Assembly: GCA_023404955.1 (NCBI GenBank)
Contig: JAEXZY010000083.1
Span: 1-64,000 of the forward strand
Length of the DNA: 64,000 nucleotides
Direction: 5' to 3'
From: Actinomycetes bacterium
GTDB lineage: Bacteria > Actinomycetota > Actinomycetes > Mycobacteriales > Mycobacteriaceae
The first letter of the stretch is position 1; each line of letters opens with the position of its first letter. The position numbers and the translations under genes were made by a program. Positions 17,669 to 26,223 of this stretch are shown piece by piece. The notes under the pieces were generated by a model that worked only from the letters and a program-made list of their open reading frames with translations, was not told where the DNA came from and did not search any database.

Positions 17669-19645
17669 ATGAGACCGGCCGTGCTGACCCGGATTCTCTC
17701 GCTTCTGCTGTCGGCAATGCTGGCTGCCACGTTTGCCATTCCAGCTGACGCTCAGCCCAGCAATGCCGATCCGGCACCGGTGGTGTCGCTGACGTGGCGC
17801 ACCCTCGGGGTGAATGCAGACATGTACCTCGGCCCCGAGAGTCCGACTGCGGTTACCATGCCGGTACCGACCGGGCTGAACGCCGTGCGTGTCCAGGGAC
17901 TCATCCAGGCACCGAAAAACATCAACGCGGGCTTCCTGGAAGTCACCGACTCCGACGGCAGGCTGCTGGCCTCTGTTCCGCTGCCGCCCACCGGTACGGC
18001 GCCGCCGAGCACACCCCTCGACGTCGATGTCGCCGCAGCGCCCGTGCGCGCGAACTCTGTGGCGCTCACCTTCACGCTGCGCACCACTGACGACGCCGAT
18101 CAATTCTGTGGGCCTCTGCAGCAGGTGCACCTGACGAACCTGTCGACCGTGTTCGGTGGAACCGAATCGCCCGCAACGACAATCGCGACGTTCTTTCCGC
18201 CCGTGCTCCAACAAGTCAGCGTGTACGCGCCGGCCGACGCCGACCCGGCGGAGCAGCAAGCAGTCCTGACACTGGTGTCGACACTGGTACGCATGTACCA
18301 GCCGCAGCCCCTGGCGGTTCGCGTCATCACCCAACCGCGCGGCGCAGTGCCGCCTCCGGCGCCGCCTCTGGGACGCGCCATCCTCGTCGAGTCCGGCGGT
18401 ACGGCTGGGCTGAACGTCGTGAACCCCGGCTCGCCGGAGGCCTATCTGCGGTTGTCCGGCAAAGGCGACGAGCTGACCACCCAGGTGTCGCTGCTCGTCA
18501 ACCGACTGCAGAGCCTGGTGCAGACCGGTTCGTCGCGCGTCGACCAGGCGGGTGCCGACGACGTGCCCACCGGCGACACGCTGACCTTCAGCCAGCTGAA
18601 GATGAGCGGGAAGGCCGACGTGTTGCGCCGCAGCACCGTCTCGGTCGGAGTCGACCGCTCGGCGCTGGGCAATGGGCGGGTCAACAGCGTGCAGGTGCAC
18701 CTGCTCGCCGATTACACGCCGGTGCCCGATGAGGACGCCGCCAGCGTTGTCATCCAGAGCGACAACGTCGTCGTCTTCCAGAGCGCACTGAACGACTCGG
18801 GGCGCCTCGATGCGACGTTCGACCTGCCGAGCCAGACGTTGACCCAAACCGTCAAGCTCGACATGACGCTCACCTACACGCCACACCAGTCATGCGGCCC
18901 GCTGGTCGCACCGATGAGCTTCCAGGTCGACCCACGTTCGACACTCACTCTGCACCGCGGTGGCCCACCACTCGCCGGCTTCTCCGCGGTGCCCTCGGAG
19001 TTCAGCCCGAGCTTCATGGTGGCGCTGGACGGCAGCGGGCCCGGCCAGCTCATCGACGCCGCTCGGGTGGTCGCGGCGATCGCGAGCCTGTCCGGCCGCC
19101 AGCTCACCCCGCAGGTGGTCCCGCTGCAGACCGCCGTCGACTCACGTTCTGGGGCACTGATCGTCGCCAAGTCGGAGGCGATCGAGAAGACATCGCTGAA
19201 CCCGCCCGTGGGAGGCAACGCCACGTCAGTGGACGTCGGGCTACCCACGGAATTGCGTGCCGACATCGCCGACGGGCTGGGGTCGATCCAGGCCTTCGCC
19301 GACCCGCCCCGCGATCGGTCCGTCGTTCTCGTCACCACCACCGACGCATGGAGCTTGGTCGACCCGCTGTTGGATTACATCGACAGCAACAACGGGGGCT
19401 GGTCGGCGCTCGGCGGAGACGTGCTCGCGGCCGGTGCGGCCGGCACGCCGACGACACTGACGCTGCGGGCAGGCGCCGACGAGTTCACACCGCCGAACGA
19501 GGCGTCATCGTCGAACCACACGGTGCCCCTGGCCATCGGCATCGCGGTACTGGCTGCGCTGCTGCTGGTCACCGCGATCGTGATCACGCGGCGCCGACGA
19601 CCACGCCGCGTTACGGTGAAGCCGACAGCGACCGAGAGTTCGTGA
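17669..19645 (+). CDS. Exported BcsB-like protein
   Basis: 658 residues. A signal peptide (residues 1-28, cleavage near ADA-QP) is followed by a large beta-rich extracytoplasmic region, one C-terminal transmembrane helix (about 622-642) and a short basic tail. The order of segments resembles BcsB: an N domain opening SLTWRTLG, a sandwich ending DDADQFCGPLQQVHLTNLST, FFPPVLQQVSVYAP leading into an alpha/beta region, then a second such pair with TYTPHQSCGPLVAPM. BcsB guides nascent cellulose across the periplasm. No BcsA-like synthase is in the window. The similarity is by pattern only and needs a profile search. A GGATAGGGA site precedes the ATG; the EAL gene follows 40 bp downstream. Confidence 0.6.
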   Translation: MRPAVLTRILSLLLSAMLAATFAIPADAQPSNADPAPVVSLTWRTLGVNADMYLGPESPTAVTMPVPTGLNAVRVQGLIQAPKNINAGFLEVTDSDGRLLASVPLPPTGTAPPSTPLDVDVAAAPVRANSVALTFTLRTTDDADQFCGPLQQVHLTNLSTVFGGTESPATTIATFFPPVLQQVSVYAPADADPAEQQAVLTLVSTLVRMYQPQPLAVRVITQPRGAVPPPAPPLGRAILVESGGTAGLNVVNPGSPEAYLRLSGKGDELTTQVSLLVNRLQSLVQTGSSRVDQAGADDVPTGDTLTFSQLKMSGKADVLRRSTVSVGVDRSALGNGRVNSVQVHLLADYTPVPDEDAASVVIQSDNVVVFQSALNDSGRLDATFDLPSQTLTQTVKLDMTLTYTPHQSCGPLVAPMSFQVDPRSTLTLHRGGPPLAGFSAVPSEFSPSFMVALDGSGPGQLIDAARVVAAIASLSGRQLTPQVVPLQTAVDSRSGALIVAKSEAIEKTSLNPPVGGNATSVDVGLPTELRADIADGLGSIQAFADPPRDRSVVLVTTTDAWSLVDPLLDYIDSNNGGWSALGGDVLAAGAAGTPTTLTLRAGADEFTPPNEASSSNHTVPLAIGIAVLAALLLVTAIVITRRRRPRRVTVKPTATESS

Positions 19646-19685
19646 CGCGTTTGTGCCAGCACAGCAATTGACAGCCGGGGGAACG

Positions 19686-20903
19686 ATGACTGCCGAGCTC
19701 ACCGCCGCGGCGGCAGGCGTCGGCCTTGTCCCCAGCTTCCAACAGGTCGTGTCCCTCCCCGAGGGAGCCATCGTCGGCTACGAGGCGCTCGCGCGCTGGC
19801 CCACGATGGACGGTCTCGGCCCCATCGAGGTCTTCACTCACGCCAAACTCACGAGCCAGCTCGACGTCCTCGATCGCCACTGCATCCACTCCGCGGCTCG
19901 CGGCGCCCTCGACGGCGCCTGGCGCCCCGGCATGCTGCTGCTGATCAACTGCGAACCGACCACTGCCGTCGATGGCGCGCTGACCGGGGCCCTGGCTTCT
20001 GCCGCGGCGGCCTTCGACGTGGTGTTCGAGTTCACCGAACGCGGGCTGCTGACCAATCCGCAGGCGCTGCTCGGAAAGGTCGCCACCCTTCGCAGCCAGG
20101 GCTTCAAGATCGCCATGGACGACCTTGGCGCACACACGGATTCACTGGCTTTGCTGGACATCATCGAGCCGGAGTTCTTGAAACTCGACCTCAATCTCGT
20201 GCAGCGCCAACCCGACCGGGTGCAGGCGCGCACCATCGCAGGCATCATCGCCCACCACGAGCGCACCGGAGCGGTGATCGTCGCCGAGGGCATCGAAACC
20301 GAGGAGCACCTCGAGCAGGCGCTGGCCTACGGCGCCACCCTCGGCCAGGGGTACCGCTTCGGCCGCCCTGGTGCGCTGACTCACACCCCTGAGGCCTTCT
20401 TCGGACCCCCACGCGCATCGATCGCTCCGCTGCCCGACGACGCGTCGACCTTCGCGTTGGTACGCGACCGCCTCCGGCCCCGCACGGTGCGATTCGAGAC
20501 GCTGCACGAACTGTCCCGCCACATCGAGCGGCTCGCGACCACCGCAGAGAGTCCGCCGATGGTGCTGGCCACCGTCCAGGACCAATCGAAGCTCAGCGCC
20601 TCGACGATGGAGACCTACACCGAGATCGCCCAGCGTGCTCCGCTGGTGGCCATGTTCGGCGCGAAGGTGCCCTGCGATCTCGGCAATGGCATCCGCGGCG
20701 TGCACCTCGACAACGACGATCCGCTCGTCAAGGAGTGGACCATCCTCATTCTCGGACCGGACATCGCTGCCGGGTTGATCGCCCGCGAACTCTCCTCCTC
20801 CGGCGCCGACCAGGCCGACCGCCGCTTCGACATGGTCATCACCTTCGATCGTGCCCTCGTCACGCTCGGCGTCCGCTGCCTCCTGAGCCGGCTCACCAGC
20901 TGA
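19686..20903 (+). CDS. EAL-domain c-di-GMP phosphodiesterase with C-terminal DICT domain
   Basis: 405 residues, no membrane segment. The EAL domain (about 10-235) keeps the residues known to matter: the EAL motif in VGYEALARW, Asn in LLLINCEP, Glu in VFEFTER, the Asp pair in IAMDDLG, Lys in LKLDLN, Glu in VAEGIETEE and Gln in LGQGYRFG. It should therefore hydrolyse c-di-GMP. Residues about 255-405 (RPRTVRFETLHELSRHIE ... VITFDRALVTLGVRCLLSR) look like a DICT domain, a sensory module found with GGDEF/EAL proteins. Start at the ATG after GGGGGAACG. It is co-directional with, and close to, the BcsB-like gene, suggesting c-di-GMP control of the exopolysaccharide. Confidence 0.87.
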   Translation: MTAELTAAAAGVGLVPSFQQVVSLPEGAIVGYEALARWPTMDGLGPIEVFTHAKLTSQLDVLDRHCIHSAARGALDGAWRPGMLLLINCEPTTAVDGALTGALASAAAAFDVVFEFTERGLLTNPQALLGKVATLRSQGFKIAMDDLGAHTDSLALLDIIEPEFLKLDLNLVQRQPDRVQARTIAGIIAHHERTGAVIVAEGIETEEHLEQALAYGATLGQGYRFGRPGALTHTPEAFFGPPRASIAPLPDDASTFALVRDRLRPRTVRFETLHELSRHIERLATTAESPPMVLATVQDQSKLSASTMETYTEIAQRAPLVAMFGAKVPCDLGNGIRGVHLDNDDPLVKEWTILILGPDIAAGLIARELSSSGADQADRRFDMVITFDRALVTLGVRCLLSRLTS

Positions 20904-20912
20904 GCAGGCCGA

Positions 20913-20940
20913 TGGGCTGGACTCCGAAGAGCCCAGCCCA
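20913..20940. terminator. Candidate bidirectional terminator hairpin
   Basis: Perfect 8-bp arms (tgggctgg / ccagccca) with a 12-base loop lie between the convergent EAL gene and the giant repeat-protein gene. There is no T-tract on either side, as is usual for mycobacterial hairpins at gene ends, so the call is tentative. Confidence 0.45.
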
Positions 20941-20951
20941 CCTGCGCCCCG

Positions 20952-23900
20952 CTAGAGCACCGAAGGCGGCGTGATGACCTTGACGGTCGTCACCCCGTCC
21001 GTCGATGACGCGTCGATCGTCGCGGTGCTGACGTAGACCGTCCCGTCGGGCGCAACCGTCGGCGCGGTCGCGACGCCTCCGGGCACCTCCAGCACCTTGG
21101 TGACGCCCGCCGCGCTCATCGCGTACACCGCCGACTTGATCGGTGTCGCCGCACCGGTCTGGTCGTCGGTCGTGATTTCGATGAGGGTCACGTACGCCGT
21201 CCCATCCGGGCCGAAGACGAACACCTTGCCTGTCGCACCCTGCAGACCACCCAATTCGATTGCAGCGGTCGGGATTCCGCGATCGGTGAACGAGCCGAGT
21301 GTCGCGCCGGCCTTGTCGAATGCCAAACCCCGCACCGATCCGTCATCGCTGATGACGATGAGTAGCCCCGTGCCGTCGGGGGCCACTGTCACCAGAGACG
21401 TGCCTCCCTGGAGCTGGCTGGGGCTGCCGGGAAGGGACACTGTCTTCGCGCCGCTGTTGAGCACGACCACATGGGTGGACGAGTCCCCCGTCGCCTCGTC
21501 GTAGGTTTCGACCACCTGATACGCCGTCCCATCAGGAGCGACGACGGGCAGCGACGACGGATACCCGTCAAGGCTGCGGACGGACACGGTCCCTGTCGGG
21601 CTCACCACCGCCACCACGGGCGAGCCGTCTACGCCCATCAACGGGACGTAGACCGTGTTGTCAGGTCCGATCGCAGCCACGTTGATGGTGGGCGCACCCG
21701 ATCCGCCGAACTCGCCGGGGAGATCGATCACCGAGCTGGCCCCGCCGGGTCGGAGCACGAGCAGCCGCGCCGCGCCCTCCTCGTCGGCAACCGCCAGATA
21801 AGCCGTGCCGTCCGGCGCCACCTGCGGCCAGCCCTTGACCGAACCCGTTGCCGACGCCGAGGTTGTGACCCCGGTCGACGTCAGCCGCGCAATCTGGAAG
21901 CTGATGCCGTCGGTGTACGAGATCAACGTCACGAGCACGGAACCATCCGGCGACACGACGAGCTGCGAGCCGGGCGATCCGGCGAGAGTGCGCGTCGTCG
22001 CTGTCGACCCCGTCACCGTCACCAGCGTCGTGGTGAAGATGGACGACTGATCGTTGACGAGAACGTACGCCGTACCACCGGAAACGACCACCGGCAGAGC
22101 GCTTCTTCCGGGAACAGCCTGCGTGGTGGTTGATGTGCCGTCCGGCCGCACGACCAGAACCGACGTCTGCGGATTGGAACCTGCGGACGTGGTGGACAGG
22201 TACGCCGTTCCATCAGGGCCCACTGCTGGGTAGCCGCCCGGAGTGCCGGCGAGCTGGTAGGCCCGCCCCTGATCACCGGTGATGCCCACCAGGGTGTAGG
22301 ACCCATTGGGGGCGGCGGTCAGGAAATACGCCGTCCCGTTCGCACCCACCACGGGATAGCCCACGAGAGCGGCGCCGTCCAGGCTGAGCACCTGCGTCGC
22401 CGTCCCGGTCGGGCTGACCGTCACGAACTTCACGCCGCCGCGCGCACCGGCGACCGTGACAAGAAGATTTCCGTCCGGCTGCGCCAGAGGCACGTTGGGG
22501 AATCCCGCAGTGTCAGCCGTCGTGAACAGAACCCGTCCGTCCTGTGTGAGGACGCTGACCCGAGTCACCGCATTGTCGAGGTTCTGACCCGGAATGCTGG
22601 TCGTCACCTGGTACAACGTCCCGCCCGGCGCGACCACCACACCGCTGACCGGGAGGCCGGGCGTTGATTCCGTGGTCACCACATTCGGCGCGATCGTCAC
22701 CGTTACCTGTACCGGCGTCGAGCCGCCGTGGCCGTCGGTGACGGTAACCGTGAATGTGTCGGTGTCGATTCCCGGTGTCTGCGTAGCCTGTTCGCGCATC
22801 GCGGCGGTGGGCTTGTACGTGAACGCCCCCGTCGACGCGTCGAACGTGATAGCTCCACCCTTGACCGACGTGGTCGGCGCGCTGTAGGTGCGAGAGTCAC
22901 CGTCGGCGTCCGACGACGTGACCGTGCCGGTGACCGTACCGTCGGACGCCGGCGCCCCAGCCGAGAAACTTCCCTGCGGCGCAACGTTGCTCGGGCTGAT
23001 ACTGACCGTGACCGGCACCTGCAGCGTGCCGCCGCGACCGTCGGACACCGTCACGGTGAACGTGTCCTGCTTGACGGTCGTGCTCGCCTCCAGCGCCGAC
23101 GCGGCGTGCCGCGCGGCGTCGGTGGGCGTGTAGAGGAACGTGCCGTTGGCATTGACGACCACGCTGCCTTTGGCCGTCGTGGTGGACCCGGTGTAGGTCA
23201 GCGGGTCGCCGTTGGCGTCGGTGGCGCTCACCGTACCGCTGACCTTGCCGCTTGCATCCGGTTGTCCGGGATTGGCTGTGCCGTTGGTCGGCGCGCTGTT
23301 CGGCGCGGGCAGGATGGCCACCGACACCGTCACGGTCACGGTGCCGCCGACGTGGCCGTCGTCGACGGTCACTACGAAGGAGTCGGTCTTATCCGCCTCT
23401 GTCGCGCCAGCTTTGGCGGCGGTCTGCCGCGCGGCCGCCGACGCGGTGTAGGTGAAGGTGCCGTCGCTGTTCACGACGACGGTGCCGCCCTTCGTCGACG
23501 TGGTCGGCCCGCTGTAGCTGCGCGTGTCGTTGTCGGCGTCGGTCGAGGTGACCGCACCGGTGACCTTCGCGCCCGCATCGGGCGCACCGGCGGTGAAGGA
23601 TCCGACCGGTGCGGCGTTGCGGGGCAGGACGGTCACGGTCACCGGGACCGCCAACGTGCCGCCGTTGCCGTCGGACACCGTCACGACGAAGGTGTCCTGC
23701 TTGTCCGCCGTCGACGCGCCCAGCGCCGACGCGGAGTGCCGCGCGGCGTCGGTCGGGTCGTAGCTGTAGGAGCCATCGCTGTTTACGACGACGGTCCCGC
23801 CCTTGGTCGATGTGATCGGCCCGCTGTAGGACAGCGCATCACCGTCGGGATCGGTCGCGCTCACCGTGCCGGTCACGGTACCGTCTGAATCCGGTTGTCC

Positions 23901-25997
23901 CGCAGTGAAACTACCGCCCGTCGGGGAGCCGTTGACGGGCCCGACGGTCGGCGAGATCGCGATCCGCACCGTGGTGGTGGTCGTGCCGCCGTGGCCGTCA
24001 TCGACCGTGAACGTCAGCGTCTCGAACCGCGCTGCCTCCGGCGCGTCCGGGGCCGCCGCGGCCTGCCGCGCGGCTGCGGTGGGCGTGAACGTGAAGCTGC
24101 CCTCGCCGTTGTCGACGATCGTGCCCTTCTCACTGGCCGCCGGGGTGTAGGTCAGCGGATCCCGATCGGCGTCGCGGGCGGTGACGGTGACGTCCACCGC
24201 GCCGGTCTCGGCGTGCGGCGCGCCGGCAGAGGCCCGGGCACGCGTCGGTGCACTGTTGAGCGGCGCGATGTTCACAGTCACCGGGACCACGGCGGTTCCG
24301 CCGTACGCGTCGACGATGGTGACGAGGAACGTGTCGGTCGTGTCCTCGGCCGTGGCGCCGGTGACCGCGGCGGCGTGCCGGGCCTGCGCGGTCGGCGTGT
24401 AGACGAACCGCCCGGCGGCGGTCACCACGACGAAGCCCTTGTCCGTGGTGGCCGAGCCGCTGAACGTCAACCGGTCCCCGTCGGGATCGGTCGCCCTCAC
24501 CTGGCCACGCACCGCTCCGTTGAACACATTGGGGCTGCCGGTGGTGACCTCGCCGGGCACCGGCGCAGCGTTGTCGCTCGCGGCGATCGCGACAGTGACC
24601 GTGATGGTGTCGGTGCCGCCGTGCCCGTCGTTCACGGTGACGGAGAACCGGTCGAAGCGGTCGCTGTAGCGGCCGCCGCGCACGGCGTCACGGGCTTCCT
24701 CGGTCGGCGTGTAGACGAAGCTGCCGTCCTCGTCGATGACGACCGAGCCCTTGGCCGGATCGCTTGCCTCGAAGGTGAGCGGGTCGTCGTCGGAATCGTC
24801 GGCGACGATCGCCCCGCCGACCGCACCGGTCACCAGATCGGGACGGCCCACCACACTCGATGCGTCGGGCCGCGCGTTGGTGGGGCTGATCCGCACGGTC
24901 ACGCTGACCGGCGCGACGCCGCCGTTCCCGTCGTCGACGGTGACCACGAAGGTGTCGGTCTTGTCAGCGTCCGTGGCCCCGGCTTTCGCCGCGGCGTGGC
25001 GGGCGGCGGCGGTGGGTGTGTAGGTGAAACGGCCCGTCGGCGACACCACGACGGTGCCTTTGGCTGTCTCGGTCGGGCCGGTGTAGATCAGAGGGTCTCC
25101 GTCCTCATCGGACCCGATCACCCGGCCAGTGACCCGGCCGGTGAACGGCGACGGCGAACCCACGAGCACCCGCCCGGTCGGCGGATTGTTGTCGTCGGCA
25201 GCGGTGTCGATCAGCTCTCCAGCGGACACCGTCGGCGCACCCGAGCCGAGCCGATTGCTTTGCTGATTCGCCTGCCGTCGGGCGAAGGCGAGCAGCGCCC
25301 AGGCCAGCGGCGAGTCTGCGGGCGCCGATGGGCTGTCCGTGCCGCCCGGAAGCAGCAAGGTCGACAGCAGCGCCGTCGTCACCGCGGGCTCCTCGACAGA
25401 GGGCTCGATCGGGACATCCTGGTCGACCACCGGTAGGACCGTGGGCGGCGCGGCGACGGGCGCCGTCGGCGGCGCGACAGGTGTTTTGTCGGCGCGCAGC
25501 GCGGTAGCGCCGATCCCTTCGGTGGGCGCGACGACCGGCGCCGACTTCTCGACCGGAGCGTTGCGGATGACGGTGCGTTGGCGGTGGTTCGGACGCGTCG
25601 AATCGTCGTCGCCGCCACGGTCCTCGGAAACCTCTTCGATCACCGGTTCTGAATCGGGCTCTTGCACAACATCTTCAGGCGCAACAGTGCCCTCGCCTGA
25701 CACCTCGACATCATCGAGCTCCGGCGCTTCGTCACCATCGTCCCCAAAGTCACCTTCGTCGCCGGCATCCTCATCGTGGTCGTCGTCGGTGTTCTCGTTC
25801 ACCGCGTCGTTGACGGTCGGCGACTCCGACCCTTCAGTGGTGGTGTTCGACGGCGCATCGCCGGCTCCACCTGGACTGACCGATGTGCCGGTGTCGGGCT
25901 CGGCCCAGGCGACGCCGGGCGGCCACGCGATCGCCGACCCGATTCCCAATGCGACAGCAAGCGCTCCGACACGGCCGATATGGCGTGCGTGACCCAT
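20952..25997 (-). CDS. Giant secreted protein: Ig/cadherin-like repeats plus propeller-like half
   Basis: 1681 residues. The signal peptide is of a type common in mycobacteria (MGHARHIGRVGALAVAL, cleavage near WAEP). A very acidic Asp/Glu-rich stretch (about 60-145) and a Pro/Ala-rich linker follow. Eight tandem Ig/cadherin-like domains of about 105 residues cover roughly 270-1110, each with DxDGDxLxYxG, KGxVxxxxxGxFxYTPT, AARxxA and DTFxVTVxDGxGG. The last ~570 residues repeat APDGTAYxV-type blades, like a beta-propeller. No LPxTG motif or membrane anchor is seen. Probably a surface or matrix protein with Ca-binding Asp residues between domains. Start 25997 was chosen because GGGGGGA stands 4-5 bases upstream; another ATG lies four codons earlier. 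Confidence 0.85.
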   Translation of the reverse strand: MGHARHIGRVGALAVALGIGSAIAWPPGVAWAEPDTGTSVSPGGAGDAPSNTTTEGSESPTVNDAVNENTDDDHDEDAGDEGDFGDDGDEAPELDDVEVSGEGTVAPEDVVQEPDSEPVIEEVSEDRGGDDDSTRPNHRQRTVIRNAPVEKSAPVVAPTEGIGATALRADKTPVAPPTAPVAAPPTVLPVVDQDVPIEPSVEEPAVTTALLSTLLLPGGTDSPSAPADSPLAWALLAFARRQANQQSNRLGSGAPTVSAGELIDTAADDNNPPTGRVLVGSPSPFTGRVTGRVIGSDEDGDPLIYTGPTETAKGTVVVSPTGRFTYTPTAAARHAAAKAGATDADKTDTFVVTVDDGNGGVAPVSVTVRISPTNARPDASSVVGRPDLVTGAVGGAIVADDSDDDPLTFEASDPAKGSVVIDEDGSFVYTPTEEARDAVRGGRYSDRFDRFSVTVNDGHGGTDTITVTVAIAASDNAAPVPGEVTTGSPNVFNGAVRGQVRATDPDGDRLTFSGSATTDKGFVVVTAAGRFVYTPTAQARHAAAVTGATAEDTTDTFLVTIVDAYGGTAVVPVTVNIAPLNSAPTRARASAGAPHAETGAVDVTVTARDADRDPLTYTPAASEKGTIVDNGEGSFTFTPTAAARQAAAAPDAPEAARFETLTFTVDDGHGGTTTTTVRIAISPTVGPVNGSPTGGSFTAGQPDSDGTVTGTVSATDPDGDALSYSGPITSTKGGTVVVNSDGSYSYDPTDAARHSASALGASTADKQDTFVVTVSDGNGGTLAVPVTVTVLPRNAAPVGSFTAGAPDAGAKVTGAVTSTDADNDTRSYSGPTTSTKGGTVVVNSDGTFTYTASAAARQTAAKAGATEADKTDSFVVTVDDGHVGGTVTVTVSVAILPAPNSAPTNGTANPGQPDASGKVSGTVSATDANGDPLTYTGSTTTAKGSVVVNANGTFLYTPTDAARHAASALEASTTVKQDTFTVTVSDGRGGTLQVPVTVSISPSNVAPQGSFSAGAPASDGTVTGTVTSSDADGDSRTYSAPTTSVKGGAITFDASTGAFTYKPTAAMREQATQTPGIDTDTFTVTVTDGHGGSTPVQVTVTIAPNVVTTESTPGLPVSGVVVAPGGTLYQVTTSIPGQNLDNAVTRVSVLTQDGRVLFTTADTAGFPNVPLAQPDGNLLVTVAGARGGVKFVTVSPTGTATQVLSLDGAALVGYPVVGANGTAYFLTAAPNGSYTLVGITGDQGRAYQLAGTPGGYPAVGPDGTAYLSTTSAGSNPQTSVLVVRPDGTSTTTQAVPGRSALPVVVSGGTAYVLVNDQSSIFTTTLVTVTGSTATTRTLAGSPGSQLVVSPDGSVLVTLISYTDGISFQIARLTSTGVTTSASATGSVKGWPQVAPDGTAYLAVADEEGAARLLVLRPGGASSVIDLPGEFGGSGAPTINVAAIGPDNTVYVPLMGVDGSPVVAVVSPTGTVSVRSLDGYPSSLPVVAPDGTAYQVVETYDEATGDSSTHVVVLNSGAKTVSLPGSPSQLQGGTSLVTVAPDGTGLLIVISDDGSVRGLAFDKAGATLGSFTDRGIPTAAIELGGLQGATGKVFVFGPDGTAYVTLIEITTDDQTGAATPIKSAVYAMSAAGVTKVLEVPGGVATAPTVAPDGTVYVSTATIDASSTDGVTTVKVITPPSVL
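22665..25187 (-). repeat. Eight tandem ~315-bp units encoding Ig/cadherin-like domains
   Basis: Within the giant gene, eight in-frame units each begin with an Asn-x-x-Pro (NPPTG, NARPD, NAAPV, NSAPT, NGSPT, NAAPV, NSAPT, NVAPQ) and encode one domain. Units 5, 6 and 8 share a STKGGTVVVNSDG-like strand, and units 5 and 7 share an AARHxAxALxAST segment, suggesting recent internal duplication. Unit 4 is the most diverged. Confidence 0.8.
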
Positions 25998-26223
25998 GAA
26001 TCCCCCCATATGAAATTAGAGTCCCCCCACGTGACTCCCCCGCCAGGAAGTTAGCTCACGGCAAACACATTTCTGAAGCCTTCCTGTCAGCTCGTCATAC
26101 TTTGCTTGCGAAGCGAACAAGCCCACCGGTGCCTGCCAGGGCAAATGTCGGAACAGAGACCGAAAATTTTTCGGCCCCGTCAGCCGCTCAGCGCGTCGCA
26201 CCCCCAGCGGTAGGCTGACTGAC

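Noticed and set aside
26016..26201. Possible 61-residue minus-strand gene before the giant gene
   Set aside because: No ribosome site, no signal or domain, and lower-GC promoter-like DNA; more likely a leader region.
8464..26223. Search for integrase, transposase, tRNA attachment site or direct repeats at the island borders
   Set aside because: None seen. The insertion claim rests on synteny only, so I do not call a mobile element.
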